This document shows, piece after piece, positions 21,628 through 31,108 of a stretch of DNA of 64,000 nucleotides (position 1 is the stretch's first letter; every line of letters begins with the position of its first letter). This DNA comes from Buxus sempervirens. Its lineage: Eukaryota; Streptophyta; Magnoliopsida; Buxales; Buxaceae. A model generated the notes under the pieces. It saw only the letters and a program-made list of their open reading frames with translations, was not told the origin of the DNA and made no database searches. Both the position numbers and the translations under genes were made by a program. The stretch covers positions 28,694,853 through 28,758,852 of the forward strand of contig OX387183.1 of the NCBI GenBank assembly GCA_947561395.2, given 5' to 3'.

Positions 21628-21708
21628 AGGGGAATACTTTGCTTCATATTCCGTGAACTTCTTGCTTAGGTAGTAAATCGCCCTTTCCTTTCTGCCTGTC
21701 TCGTCATG

Positions 21709-23205
21709 CTATCCTAAAACACATCCCATTGACATCTCCAAAACTGATAAGTATAGGATCAATGGTCTTCCTGGGGTTGGTGGCACTAGCATAGGTGGGT
21801 TCAATAGATACTCCTTTATTGTGTCAAAGGCTTCTTGGCAATCGTCATTCCAGACCGTCGGGTTATTCTTTCTTAGAAGTTTGAAAATTGGTTCACAGAT
21901 AGCAGTGAGCTGTGCTATGAACCGGCTTATGTATTGAATCCTTCCAAGGAAACCACGAACTTCCTTCTCCGTTCTTGGTGATGGCATTTCAATGATTGCT
22001 TTAGCTTTGGATGGGTCAATCTCAATTCCTTTTCTGCTTACAATAAATCCCAACAATTTTCCTGATGTAGCCCCAAAGACACATTTTGCAGGGTTAAGCC
22101 TTAGACTGTATTTCCTAAGTCTGTCAAATACCTTCTTCAAGTTGATCAAATGGTCTTCTTCTTTACATGATTTGGCTATCATATCATCCACATAAACCTC
22201 CATCTTCTTATGGATCATATCATGGAATAAAGCTGTCATGGCCCGCTGGTAGGTTGCCCCTGCATTCTTATGCCCAAATGGCATGACAGTGTAGTGGAAG
22301 GTACCCCAAGGTGTAATGAAGGCTGTCTTCTCTTGATCTTCCTTAGCCATCTTAATCTGATTGTACCCTGAGAAGCCGTCCATGAATGAGAACAGGCTAT
22401 GTACTGCAGTGTTGTCTACTAATATGTCTATGTGTGGAAGTGGAAAATCATCCTTTGGGCTTGCCTTATTCAAATCTCTATAGTCTACACACATTCTGAC
22501 TTTCCCATCCTTCTTTGGCACTCGTACTATATTTGCAAGCCACTCAGGGTACGTGGAGACCGCCAAGAATCCGGCTTGGAATTGCTTAACCACTTCATCT
22601 TTGACCTTCAGTGTCCATTCAGGTTTCAACCTTCTCAGTTTCTGCTTAACTGGCTTAACATCTGGCAGAATTGGTAGCCTATGTACAACCATGTCTGTGT
22701 CTAATCCAGGCATATCTCGATAGGACCATGCAAACACATCTTTGTAGTCAGCTAAGAACCGTATCATTTCATCCCACTGTACCTCAGATAGGCATACCCC
22801 AATCTTCACTATTTGTGGGTCCTCTTTGGTTCCTCGGTTTACAGATATGGTCTCTTCAATATTGGGTTGGACCCCCTTTTCATGACGCTCTAATTGATAT
22901 GTGATTTCTTTTGGAGGGTCGTCTTCTTCGTTCTCGGTCTCTTCTTCAACCCCCATTAGGTCAAAGTCGAGCTCGAGGTCGAAGTCATACCCAACTTGAT
23001 CCAATTCCGTTTGCTTATATGGTTCATAAATGGTTTGGACCTTTTTGAAAACTTTATCTTTTCTATAAAAAATTGAAAAATCTTTTTGTGTTTTTTGAGA
23101 GCCTTCTAAAAAATCTTTTCCTAAAGACGAAGGCTCATTAAAACCTTCAGGAAAAGGGCCTTCCACTAATGGAGTTTTTTTTTGGAAGCCATGTCTGTTT
23201 GCCAA
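21709..23205 (-). CDS. Reverse transcriptase (pol 5' part)
   Basis: An acidic N-terminal spacer (residues 60-130) precedes the RT domain. Motifs visible: VRMCVDYRDLNKASPKDDFPLPHID, first catalytic Asp in FSFMDGFSGYNQIKM (residue 276), PFGHKNAGATYQR (usual Leu replaced by His), and the YVDD box at residues 338-341. Its frame differs by one from gag-pro; the shift lies in a nine-A run at 23175-23183 (element strand). It ends in a TAG (21709-21711) at ...GCVLG, where the family continues with Gln into the RNase H. Confidence 0.93.
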   Translation of the reverse strand: MANRHGFQKKTPLVEGPFPEGFNEPSSLGKDFLEGSQKTQKDFSIFYRKDKVFKKVQTIYEPYKQTELDQVGYDFDLELDFDLMGVEEETENEEDDPPKEITYQLERHEKGVQPNIEETISVNRGTKEDPQIVKIGVCLSEVQWDEMIRFLADYKDVFAWSYRDMPGLDTDMVVHRLPILPDVKPVKQKLRRLKPEWTLKVKDEVVKQFQAGFLAVSTYPEWLANIVRVPKKDGKVRMCVDYRDLNKASPKDDFPLPHIDILVDNTAVHSLFSFMDGFSGYNQIKMAKEDQEKTAFITPWGTFHYTVMPFGHKNAGATYQRAMTALFHDMIHKKMEVYVDDMIAKSCKEEDHLINLKKVFDRLRKYSLRLNPAKCVFGATSGKLLGFIVSRKGIEIDPSKAKAIIEMPSPRTEKEVRGFLGRIQYISRFIAQLTAICEPIFKLLRKNNPTVWNDDCQEAFDTIKEYLLNPPMLVPPTPGRPLILYLSVLEMSMGCVLG

Positions 23206-24935
23206 ACAAATGCGGCTTCAAAAGTAAGGGGAGTTTCCTCCCAATTATTTAGAATAAAAGAATTTGAGGCAGGGATACAAGCCTGCTCCTCAAGCTCAGG
23301 ATCCGCATCAGAAATCACCAGTACTGGGTGAGTTGCATCGCCTGCTTCTTCTGTAGGGCTGGTCCCAAATGGAACCTGTACTGCAGCCCAATCAATAAAA
23401 GGTAGCTCCTCTGCTCCTTCTTCTTTGTTGCCTTCAGTCATGGCAAAAAAGGCCCCGATGTCCTCAGAAAAATCTTGCTCCTGCTCTGCCTGTGGTTCAG
23501 GCTCAACCAATGCTTGGGTAGGTGGAGGTGGAACATATGGTTGCAAGGTAGGGACATAAGGCTTTTGGAAAGGGTTGACATTATAGTATGGTGGTTTGGA
23601 CTGATCCTGAGGAGGAGACAGCTGAATCTTATGAGAAAGCTTTGGAAAAGTCTCCCTAATGTGAGGGAATTTCATGCCTCTTTCCTGTTTCTGTCCTTTC
23701 CAAACTCTTGATCTGGACCCCAATCCTGCTCTGTGAACCAGCTTCTTAGCCTTTACCGGTTCTATTATTCCTTGCTGGTTAACCCCTAAACCTTTTCCAG
23801 GGTGGAAATTGTACTTTCCCATCATTTTCTTGACCATCTTCTCAGCGCAAGTCATCTTCCCTTCTTTTTCCTGATGCCCTCCAGGTATAAAATTGACAGT
23901 TTCAAATTGAAAAGAGTGGAATGTCAACTTGTCTGCAGTCATCTCCATGTTTATAAAGGGTACATCAGGGGACCACATGGGAGGAACCAAGCTCTCAGCT
24001 AGGACAGTAATCACCTTTTGCCCTTTTATATACTTAACTCTCTGGTGGAGGGTAGATGGTATAGCCCTAGCTGTATGAATCCACGGCCTTCCTAGGAGTA
24101 GGTTGAAGGCTGCAGGTATATCCATTACCTCAAATGTGATGTTAAAAATATACGGTCCAATTGTGACCGGCAGTTCAACCTCCCCTAGGGAGTGTGTCTT
24201 AGAGCTATCAAAGGCTCTTATGATTCTTCCATTTTGTTTGATTTTATTTTGCTCCAGACCGAGCTTAACAATGGTTATCAATGGGCAGACATTCAGAGCC
24301 GACCCATTATCAATCAAGACCCGGGCTATCATGCAACCCTTACTGAGCACAGCTATGTGCAAAGGATCAACATGATGGTACCATGATGGGCTGATTTCAG
24401 TCTCAGAAAAGGTTATAACATTATGGGATAAAATTTGCCCAACCATCCGGCCTAGTTGGTCTGGTTCAATATTTTTAGGCACATGGGCCCCCTGAAGTAC
24501 CCTTAACAGAGATTCCCTATGTTTTTCAGAATTCAACAATAAACCTAGAATTGAGATCTGGGCAGGGACCTTATTTAACTGCTCAACAACATTGAATTCA
24601 CTCTTTTTTATGATCCTAATGAGTTCAGCAGCATCACTGTCAACTACCTGAGGGGCATCCTCCCCTACCTTGGCCTTTCCTTTATTTTTCTCTTCTTCTT
24701 TCTTTTCTTTTCCCACTTCTTTCTGTTTTTCTTCCTCCCCTATACCTTTTCCTGACCTTGTCATGAGGTTCACTTCTTCTTTGCTTTCAGCTGCAGGGAA
24801 TGTAGTAGTAAATGCTTCACTGTAGTTCCATGGTACAGCCGATTCAGTGTAGGAAGGCTTAGGGACGTTTACCACTAATGGGGGAAGTTTGGACTTGGCT
24901 GTGGAAGTCTGAATAATAGGAACATTAATAACCAA
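23166..24935 (-). CDS. Protease and G-patch region of gag-pro
   Basis: Lys/Glu-rich linker (residues 50-95), then a retropepsin-like region with VLIDNGSALNVCPL (residues 207-219, Asp209) and the ...LLGRPWIH flap-end motif. A G-patch-like segment follows (PGKGLGVNQQGI, about 379-390). A Pro/Glu-rich tail ends in a Lys run where the frame must shift to enter RT. The upstream part of gag-pro is in the same frame (25281-26861), with an out-of-frame segment between. The family role is maturing Gag-Pol; the G-patch may bind RNA. Confidence 0.87.
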   Translation of the reverse strand: MVINVPIIQTSTAKSKLPPLVVNVPKPSYTESAVPWNYSEAFTTTFPAAESKEEVNLMTRSGKGIGEEEKQKEVGKEKKEEEKNKGKAKVGEDAPQVVDSDAAELIRIIKKSEFNVVEQLNKVPAQISILGLLLNSEKHRESLLRVLQGAHVPKNIEPDQLGRMVGQILSHNVITFSETEISPSWYHHVDPLHIAVLSKGCMIARVLIDNGSALNVCPLITIVKLGLEQNKIKQNGRIIRAFDSSKTHSLGEVELPVTIGPYIFNITFEVMDIPAAFNLLLGRPWIHTARAIPSTLHQRVKYIKGQKVITVLAESLVPPMWSPDVPFINMEMTADKLTFHSFQFETVNFIPGGHQEKEGKMTCAEKMVKKMMGKYNFHPGKGLGVNQQGIIEPVKAKKLVHRAGLGSRSRVWKGQKQERGMKFPHIRETFPKLSHKIQLSPPQDQSKPPYYNVNPFQKPYVPTLQPYVPPPPTQALVEPEPQAEQEQDFSEDIGAFFAMTEGNKEEGAEELPFIDWAAVQVPFGTSPTEEAGDATHPVLVISDADPELEEQACIPASNSFILNNWEETPLTFEAAFVWQTDMASKKKLH

Positions 24936-25327
24936 TGGTGGAAGTTGTTTTGGTTGAGGGGTTGTAGAAGTGACTGATGCACTAAGAGGGTCAAATTTAT
25001 GACCAATGGTGGTTTAGACCGAATGGGTGGAGTAAAAGTAGATGGACTGCAATTAATAACCAAATGTGGTTTTGCAATGTTCATTTGGGCCATGAGAGAT
25101 GAGACCCGGTCCAAAGAAGAGCTAATGTTCTTTGCAGCACTATCATTCCCTTTTGAAATTACATTTATTTCCTGGTCTTCATTTCTTCTGTCAAAATACA
25201 CTTTGACCGTTGTCCCTATAGGAGCAATTAATTGGGATGGGTCAAAGGTTATTTTGTCAGAGGAGATGACCCCTATGACATTAGATGGGCCTGCCCCATG
25301 ATGCTGGGGCAGCGAGGTTTTGTCCAA
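24936..25327 (-). pseudogene. Out-of-frame segment of gag-pro in copy 2
   Basis: Compared with copy 1, copy 2 has one extra base near 25313 and one missing base near 25005, so this ~300-bp stretch is read in the wrong frame and the original frame returns afterwards. The intended protein here is the Pro/Val-rich linker between gag and protease. Confidence 0.8.
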
Positions 25328-26861
25328 TATTAGTTCTTGAAGGATTAGGAGCCCCTGTATTGAAAGACAAGGTATTTTGGTCTAATAAATCCTGAATGAC
25401 ATGTTTTAAAGGCCAGCACTTATCAGTAGGGTGTCTAGGTGCACCCATATGGAAATCACAAGTGGTGGAGGGGTCATAATTTCTCCCCTTTGATGCATTC
25501 GGATTGGGCTCTCTTAAGGTGATATACCCTGCCTGCAATAAAGTGGGCAGCAACTGAGAAGGAGTCATGGGAATAGGGGTGAAAACCCTATTTCTCATGG
25601 CTGCAAAATAAGCATCCTTCTCCTCCTTAGTAAAAACCCTTTTTTGGTCTGAAGGTGCTGCTGGAACATTAACCCTCATAGGGGCCAGGGTAGATGGAAC
25701 AGATGGGGTAGGAAAATGAGCAGGTATGTTGATTTGTATGGGCTTGTTAGGGCCAGATGGTGGCTGTACCATATTCACCTCCCCTTCTTTCTTGTTTCCA
25801 TTCTTCTTCATCCCGCTCCCTTTCTTCAGATTGGGGTCCTGCTGACTAACCATGGCAGAGTGGTCAATTATCTTACCTGTCCTAATCCCGTCTTCAATTC
25901 GGTCAGCCACTTGAACCAAGGCAGCAAAATTCGTGGTGGTCTGACCCACCAAATGGCTGTAGAATGGTTGACCTAAGGTGCTGATGAATGTAGAAATCAT
26001 CTCCTGTTCTCGCATAGGTGGCCTAACCTGAGAGGCTGTCTCCCTCCATCTCTTGGCATACTGCCTTACAGTCTCATCCCTTCCTTTGCTCATTCTCATG
26101 ACGTCGTACCTGTCTGGCACGATCTCTGAATTGAACCAGTATTGAGCCAGGAAGGCATCTGCTAGGTCCTTCCATCTCCTAATCTTTCCATGGTCTAAAG
26201 TAGCAAACCACCTTAAGGCGGTTCCAGTCAGGCTCCTTTGGAAGAGCTGAATCAGAACACCCTCATCCTGCCCAAACTGGCATAGGGCACCACAGTAAAA
26301 CTTCAGATGGCTCATGGGGCAGCCTGTGCCATCATACTTGTCTAGGTCTGGGCACTTGAACTTAGCTGGCAGGTTAACATTGGGGTATAGGCATAAGTCC
26401 TCAAAATTGGTGCCCCCGAAGTTGCTCACCCCTTTTACTTCTCTAAGTTCATCTTGGATCATTTCTAGCTTATGTAGGAACTTCCTTTCAACTTCTTCCC
26501 TCATCCTTTCCTTTTCCTTAGCTTTGTCTGACTCAACTGTCTCATCCCTAATCAGTATAGGTTCAGGGGTGGGTTCATAGACTGGTTCAGGAACTGGTTG
26601 AACTGGAGGTGGAATATTGATTTGGGGTGGAGGTGCAGGGTTGGAAGTGGATGCTTGATTTTGGGCCTGCACTTGTTGGGCCTGCACGGACAGGATGTTC
26701 TCTAGCATTCGAGCTAGTCCTGCTACTTGCTCTTTGAGCAGGGCAACATCTGGATGAGGAGCATCAACTTCATTCTCAATAGGATTCATGGCGCGAGCTC
26801 TTGATCTGGTTACAGGAGCTATGATTGCAAGTGTACTTGGTACCTGGCGAAAATAAAACAT
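25281..26861 (-). CDS. Gag of copy 2
   Basis: 526 residues to the first stop. Gln/Pro-rich N terminus, charged helix (KEKERMREEVERKFLHKLEMIQDEL), gag domain (from KFKCPDLDKYDGTGCPMSHLKFY to STLGQPFYSHLVGQ) and a C-x2-H-x5-H-x4-C motif (CDFHMGAPRHPTDKC) near the C terminus. It is likely initiated at the internal MNPIEN Met (equivalent to 2650 in copy 1) rather than at 26861. It forms the nucleocapsid. The end is set by the frameshift near 25313, not by a natural stop. Confidence 0.9.
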   Translation of the reverse strand: MFYFRQVPSTLAIIAPVTRSRARAMNPIENEVDAPHPDVALLKEQVAGLARMLENILSVQAQQVQAQNQASTSNPAPPPQINIPPPVQPVPEPVYEPTPEPILIRDETVESDKAKEKERMREEVERKFLHKLEMIQDELREVKGVSNFGGTNFEDLCLYPNVNLPAKFKCPDLDKYDGTGCPMSHLKFYCGALCQFGQDEGVLIQLFQRSLTGTALRWFATLDHGKIRRWKDLADAFLAQYWFNSEIVPDRYDVMRMSKGRDETVRQYAKRWRETASQVRPPMREQEMISTFISTLGQPFYSHLVGQTTTNFAALVQVADRIEDGIRTGKIIDHSAMVSQQDPNLKKGSGMKKNGNKKEGEVNMVQPPSGPNKPIQINIPAHFPTPSVPSTLAPMRVNVPAAPSDQKRVFTKEEKDAYFAAMRNRVFTPIPMTPSQLLPTLLQAGYITLREPNPNASKGRNYDPSTTCDFHMGAPRHPTDKCWPLKHVIQDLLDQNTLSFNTGAPNPSRTNIGQNLAAPASWGRPI

Positions 26862-27027
26862 AATATATTAATGCCCAATTAATCTCATTCACCTACCTAG
26901 GAATGCCTATGTGCTAGCTGGGTGAACCCGAGTTTGGATTTGTTTCTTTATTTGCTTCTTTTTTTCTTTTTTAGAATTGTTGGAATATTCTAGGGCTTCC
27001 AACAGGTCCCATAATAAAGAGAAAATG
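26862..27027. other. Leader between gag and minisatellite, copy 2
   Basis: Short, T-rich; collinear with 2700-2958 of copy 1 but lacking most of its long T/C tract. Confidence 0.6.
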
Positions 27028-27780
27028 ATCTGAAATTCAAAGGCTTTCAGAGGCCTGGGGGATTTTTGAAAAAGGTCTGAAATTCAAAGGCTTTCAGAGG
27101 CCCAGGGATATTTTTGGAAAAGGTCTGAAATTCAAAGGCTTTCAGAGGCCCAAGAAGTTTTTGACAAAAATCTGAAATTCAAAGGCTTTCAGAGGCCCAA
27201 GGAGTTTTTGAGAAAAAGTCTGAAATTCAAAGGCTTTCAGAGGCCCTAAGACATGAAATTCAAAGGCTTTCAGGGGCCCAAAAGATCTGAAATTCAAAGG
27301 CTTTCAGAGGCCCAAAGGAACAAGGTCTGAAATTCAAAGGCTTTCAGAGGCCCAAAGGAACAAGGTCTGAAATTCAAAGGCTTTCAGAGGCCCAAAGGAA
27401 AAAGGTCTGAAATTCAAAGGCTTTCAGAGGCCCAAAAGATCTGAAATTCAAAGGCTTTCAGAGGCCCAAAGGAAAAAGGTCTGAAATTCAAAGGCTTTCA
27501 GAGGCCCAAAAAATCTGAAATTCAAAGGCTTTCAGAGGCCCAGGGGTGTTTTGAAAAGAAGTTTGAAATTCAAAGGCTTTCAGAGGCCCGAAGGAGTTTT
27601 GACAAAAATCTGAAATTCAAAGGCTTTCAGAGGCCCAAGGAGTTTTTGAGAAAAGTCTGAAATTCAAAGGCTTTCAGAGGCCCAAGGAGTTTTTGAGAAA
27701 AAGTTTGAAATTCAAAGGCTTTCAGAGGCCCAAGGAGTTTTTGAAAAATCTGAAATACAAAGGCTTTTAGGGGCCTAACA
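27028..27780 (-). repeat. Leader minisatellite, copy 2 (about 18 units)
   Basis: Same unit as at 2959-3979 but about ten fewer copies and a different linker mix (GGAACAAGGT and GGAGTTTTTGA types). The CTGAAA/TTTCAG arms are conserved in nearly all units. Confidence 0.95.
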
Positions 27781-27915
27781 GTTTTTTTTCTCTTTTATTT
27801 ACACTCTTTTTTTTTCTGAAGCATTGTATTCAAACTCATCTTCCTTTCATCATTTAAAGGTTAAAAGAACAGGATTTAATGGAGAAAAACTGATTATAAT
27901 TGAATCCTCCGCTAG
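27781..27915. other. T-rich leader spacer
   Basis: Non-coding sequence between the minisatellite and the half-palindrome array. Confidence 0.5.
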
Positions 27916-28056
27916 GACCGTATACACAGCACGGTCTGGCCTTGCCCGTATTTAAATTACGAGCAAGCCGTGACCGTATGATTAATATGGGCGAGTTCCG
28001 ACCGTATAGTTACTATGGGCGAGCCTAGTCCGTATTAAAACTACGGTCTTACGGAG
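27916..28056. promoter_or_regulatory. CCCGTA/TACGGG array in leader, copy 2
   Basis: Five units, collinear with 4138-4278 and also followed by an ACGGA(A/G)CT and T-rich stretch. One half-site reads ATATGGGC rather than TACGGGC, a CpG-type decay. Confidence 0.6.
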
Positions 28057-29282
28057 CTGCTTTATGTTTCTTCAGTTTTTTCATGGTTTGATCACTTTGA
28101 TTGCTTATCCAAACATACGGTTCACCCATGCTAGGCCTCTGAACTGTCCCAAAGTGGACTTTGACATATTTGCAAAAATACATGCTTAGGAGGGCACATA
28201 TTCCCTCCAAATAGACACCATACTCATACTTTGGTACCCTTTTGATACCTTTTGTACAAACCTTGGGTAGGATAGATTCTAAACGGAGTTAGAAACTCTT
28301 CCTATAGGCTACACCATGCTTAGGAACCATGCCTACTTGGGACCAATTTTGCCCTCAAACCAATGGGCACCATGACACCCCTATGACATGAAAATAATGC
28401 AAAAATTAGGGTTACCTTGTTACCTTGTTTACCTTCAATATGGCATCCACATTATGCCCTGGTTTGTAAGCCATGCAAACGGCCTTCCCTCAATTACAAA
28501 CCCATATTCCCACGTAATTGTGTACTTTAGCCAAAAACGTGTATCTCCACCTTCAAGCGTAGGGGTTTTGGGTTTTGGCTTAATGGCAACTTAGAACTCA
28601 AGCCTAGTGATGACCAGAATCCCAGATCCACATTATCATCACATCATTAGCCCAAAGTTCTAAGGTAAATGTTTTCACTTTCGCTTTCCGAAGTAACGAC
28701 CTCGGTGCGCCTAGCTACACACATTCGGGTTCAACTTCCTATAGGTTATCGGTAGGCTGTGTAAAAAAAAGTAAAATGTGCACAGTGCATTGTAAAAATA
28801 GGGTGCATTCACAACGTTCCAACCCTTGCCACTCTTTTCGCAGCCATGCATAAACAAGCCAAGGCATATAGGGAGCATATTAAAGCAAGTAAACATAAGT
28901 AAACAGGCAACCCTATAGCACCTAAACATGCTCACAAAAATTCCAAATCATGTCAACATATGCTCATATTATTCATCCAAAATACATCATAGAAAACATG
29001 CCGGAAATTAAAACATGCATATTAAAATACAGCAAGAAATAAGCATGGTTTATCAAAGTAAGCCTCCCCTACGCATGTTTCTAGAAACAATCCTATAAAT
29101 CAGAATTAAGCATGTTTCTACCCTCATGAACTCTTAAGCAATAAATCAGATTTAAAACATATCCCATATGCTTAAGAACACAAAATAGCAAGCAAAAAAA
29201 CAGCATGCTAAAAACACAAAATAGCAAGCAAATCCAAAAATATCAAAAACATGAACAAACACCAAAAGGCTCAAATCCACAA
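28057..29282. other. Non-coding 5' leader of copy 2
   Basis: Collinear with 4279-5465; no conserved ORF. Confidence 0.7.
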
Positions 29283-29301
29283 GTCCCCAGCAGAGTCGCC
29301 A
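29283..29301 (-). promoter_or_regulatory. Primer-binding site, copy 2
   Basis: TGGCGACTCTGCTGGGGAC on the element strand, identical to copy 1, two bases inside the 5' LTR. Confidence 0.88.
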
Positions 29302-30687
29302 GTTGTGAGACATGGGGAAAAATCAATTTAATGACTTCCCTGATCATCACGCGGGATTCATTAAAAACACAGAGTCGCCACCATTCAATCTAGGTGTGAA
29401 TGGACACCAAAATATCAAATAAGCACAAAAAGCAAATTTAGGGCAAAATATCCCTCCTAAAAAAACAACCAGAGATGGGTAAGGGGATTAAGTTATGAAC
29501 AGGGGAAGGTGTTAGGCACCCCTATTCATCCACACAAGGTGGTTGCCAGGTATTGTTCATGTTAAAATAAAGGAAAAAGGCTTGCTATATGAAAATCACG
29601 AAAAATCACAAAAAAGACAAACATGTATGGTTTTTTCATACGAATAGCCTGATTGATCCAGAATTTTCAAATATGATCATACCATTCCTAGGGTTTCATG
29701 ATCAACACAAAATTGAGATAAAATCAAATAAAACCAATCTAAAGTGAAAAATCCAAAAATCTGGCTTCAAGTCAAATTCTTGAAAAATATGATTTTTATG
29801 AAATATTTCAAAATTGAACTAGAATAATCCAGAACATAGATATAGCTCAAATTTCACATTAAATCAAAAAATAAAAACCAAAAAAACTCACATTAATGAA
29901 AAACATCAAAAGGGGAGAACTTAGACCGTAGGGTCTTCTCTCAAAAGTGGAAAACAAATCAAAAACAATCATCATGAAACCCTAGAATTTACTTTTAGGC
30001 TTCTAGATCCAGATCTATCATATTGATCATGTTGAATCCAGAATCTTAGCCTAAAATCACAAAATCACAAAAACAGTGCTGTAGGTGCAAAAGTGGTGAA
30101 AAATCCAAAATTTGGAAAAAGAGCGGATCTCATGCTATAATCACCATGAACTCATAGAATTAATCCAGATATAAAATATAATCATTAAAACATGATCAGG
30201 ATATCAAAAACAGCCACATCTCATAGATTAGAGCACATGGGGGCCTACCCTACGGATCCACCTGTTCTCTTTTCCCCTAGCTCTCTCTTCACGTTTTACA
30301 GCTAGAAAGACTCTTGAGGTACTTGGAGATAAGTTTGGGTACACAAACACAATCAAAGGCCTTATTCTAAAAAAATAGAAAAAAACAGATATGGGGTCCT
30401 ATTCTAGGGATCCACCTGTTCCCTTTTCCCCTAGCTCTCTCTTCACGTTTTACGGCTAGAGAGACTCTTGAGGTACTTAGAGACAAGTTTAGGGATACAA
30501 AATAAAATAGATGGCCTTATTCTACAGCAATAGAGAAGATCCTATTACTTCTAGAATTGAAAATATGAAGTAAAAGGGAAAAGGGACTTACCTGGATTCA
30601 GCAAGCAGAGCAGCAAGGATTCCTTTCTTCTCTTGAAGCTCTTGATTATTCAAAATTTCGTGGCCCATAGCCTAAGAATCTCACCTC

Positions 30688-30695
30688 TATTTATA
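30688..30695 (-). promoter_or_regulatory. TATA box of copy 2 5' LTR
   Basis: TATAAATA on the element strand, ~410 bp from the LTR start. Likely start of the genomic RNA is shortly downstream. Confidence 0.75.
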
Positions 30696-30895
30696 GGCAA
30701 GCACAGGGGCAAGGCTGGTCCAGAAGGATATATCCTGATCCTCAGGATAGAGTGAAAGTTGGAGATAATGCCCATCCATAGCCAACCAAGGTGACTTCAG
30801 CGAATAAAAGACATAATTCGCTCACTTAAAGGGATATTGGACTAAAGATAAAGCTCGGAAATCGAGAGAAGAATAAAACTTGCACGAGTCTTTAG

Positions 30896-31005
30896 TGACC
30901 GTAAATGGTCCACGGTCCAATGGTGTCCGTATTTCCAATACGGGCGCGCCTGACCGTTGATAGATTTCGGGCGCGACCGGCTCGTGAATAAAATACGGGC
31001 AAAGC
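30896..31005. promoter_or_regulatory. CCCGTA/TACGGG array in 5' LTR U3
   Basis: Four units, 200-310 bp upstream of the TATA box on the element strand. Confidence 0.65.
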
Positions 31006-31103
31006 CTGCTTAGTCCATTTTTATGCATTTTTGACCTGTTTTAAGCTTCAATTACATGTTTTTATTACTTTCTCATTCTGTAGTGCAATTTGGGGTGTCT
31101 ACA

Positions 31104-31108
31104 GGTAT
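31104..31108 (+). repeat. Target-site duplication, right
   Basis: GGTAT, matching 10126-10130. Confidence 0.95.

Larger units (their letters stand above)
10131..31103 (-). mobile_element. Complete Tat/Ogre-like Ty3/gypsy retrotransposon, copy 2 (20,973 bp)
   Basis: On the minus strand the order is 5' LTR (31103-29304), PBS (29301-29283), leader with minisatellite, gag-pro, RT, RNase H and aRNH, integrase, a 3' region with two antisense genes, PPT (11946-11932) and 3' LTR (11931-10131). It is bounded by the GGTAT duplication. LTRs differ at roughly 20 sites by eye, about 1%, so insertion is fairly recent. pol carries two stop codons and gag-pro carries indels, so this copy is not autonomous as it stands. 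The pol order with an extra archaeal-type RNase H, the size and the antisense ORFs place it in the Tat lineage. Confidence 0.95.
29304..31103 (-). repeat. 5' LTR of copy 2
   Basis: 1,800 bp; pairs with 10131-11931 at about 99% identity by eye. It ends at the GGTAT duplication. Confidence 0.97.
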
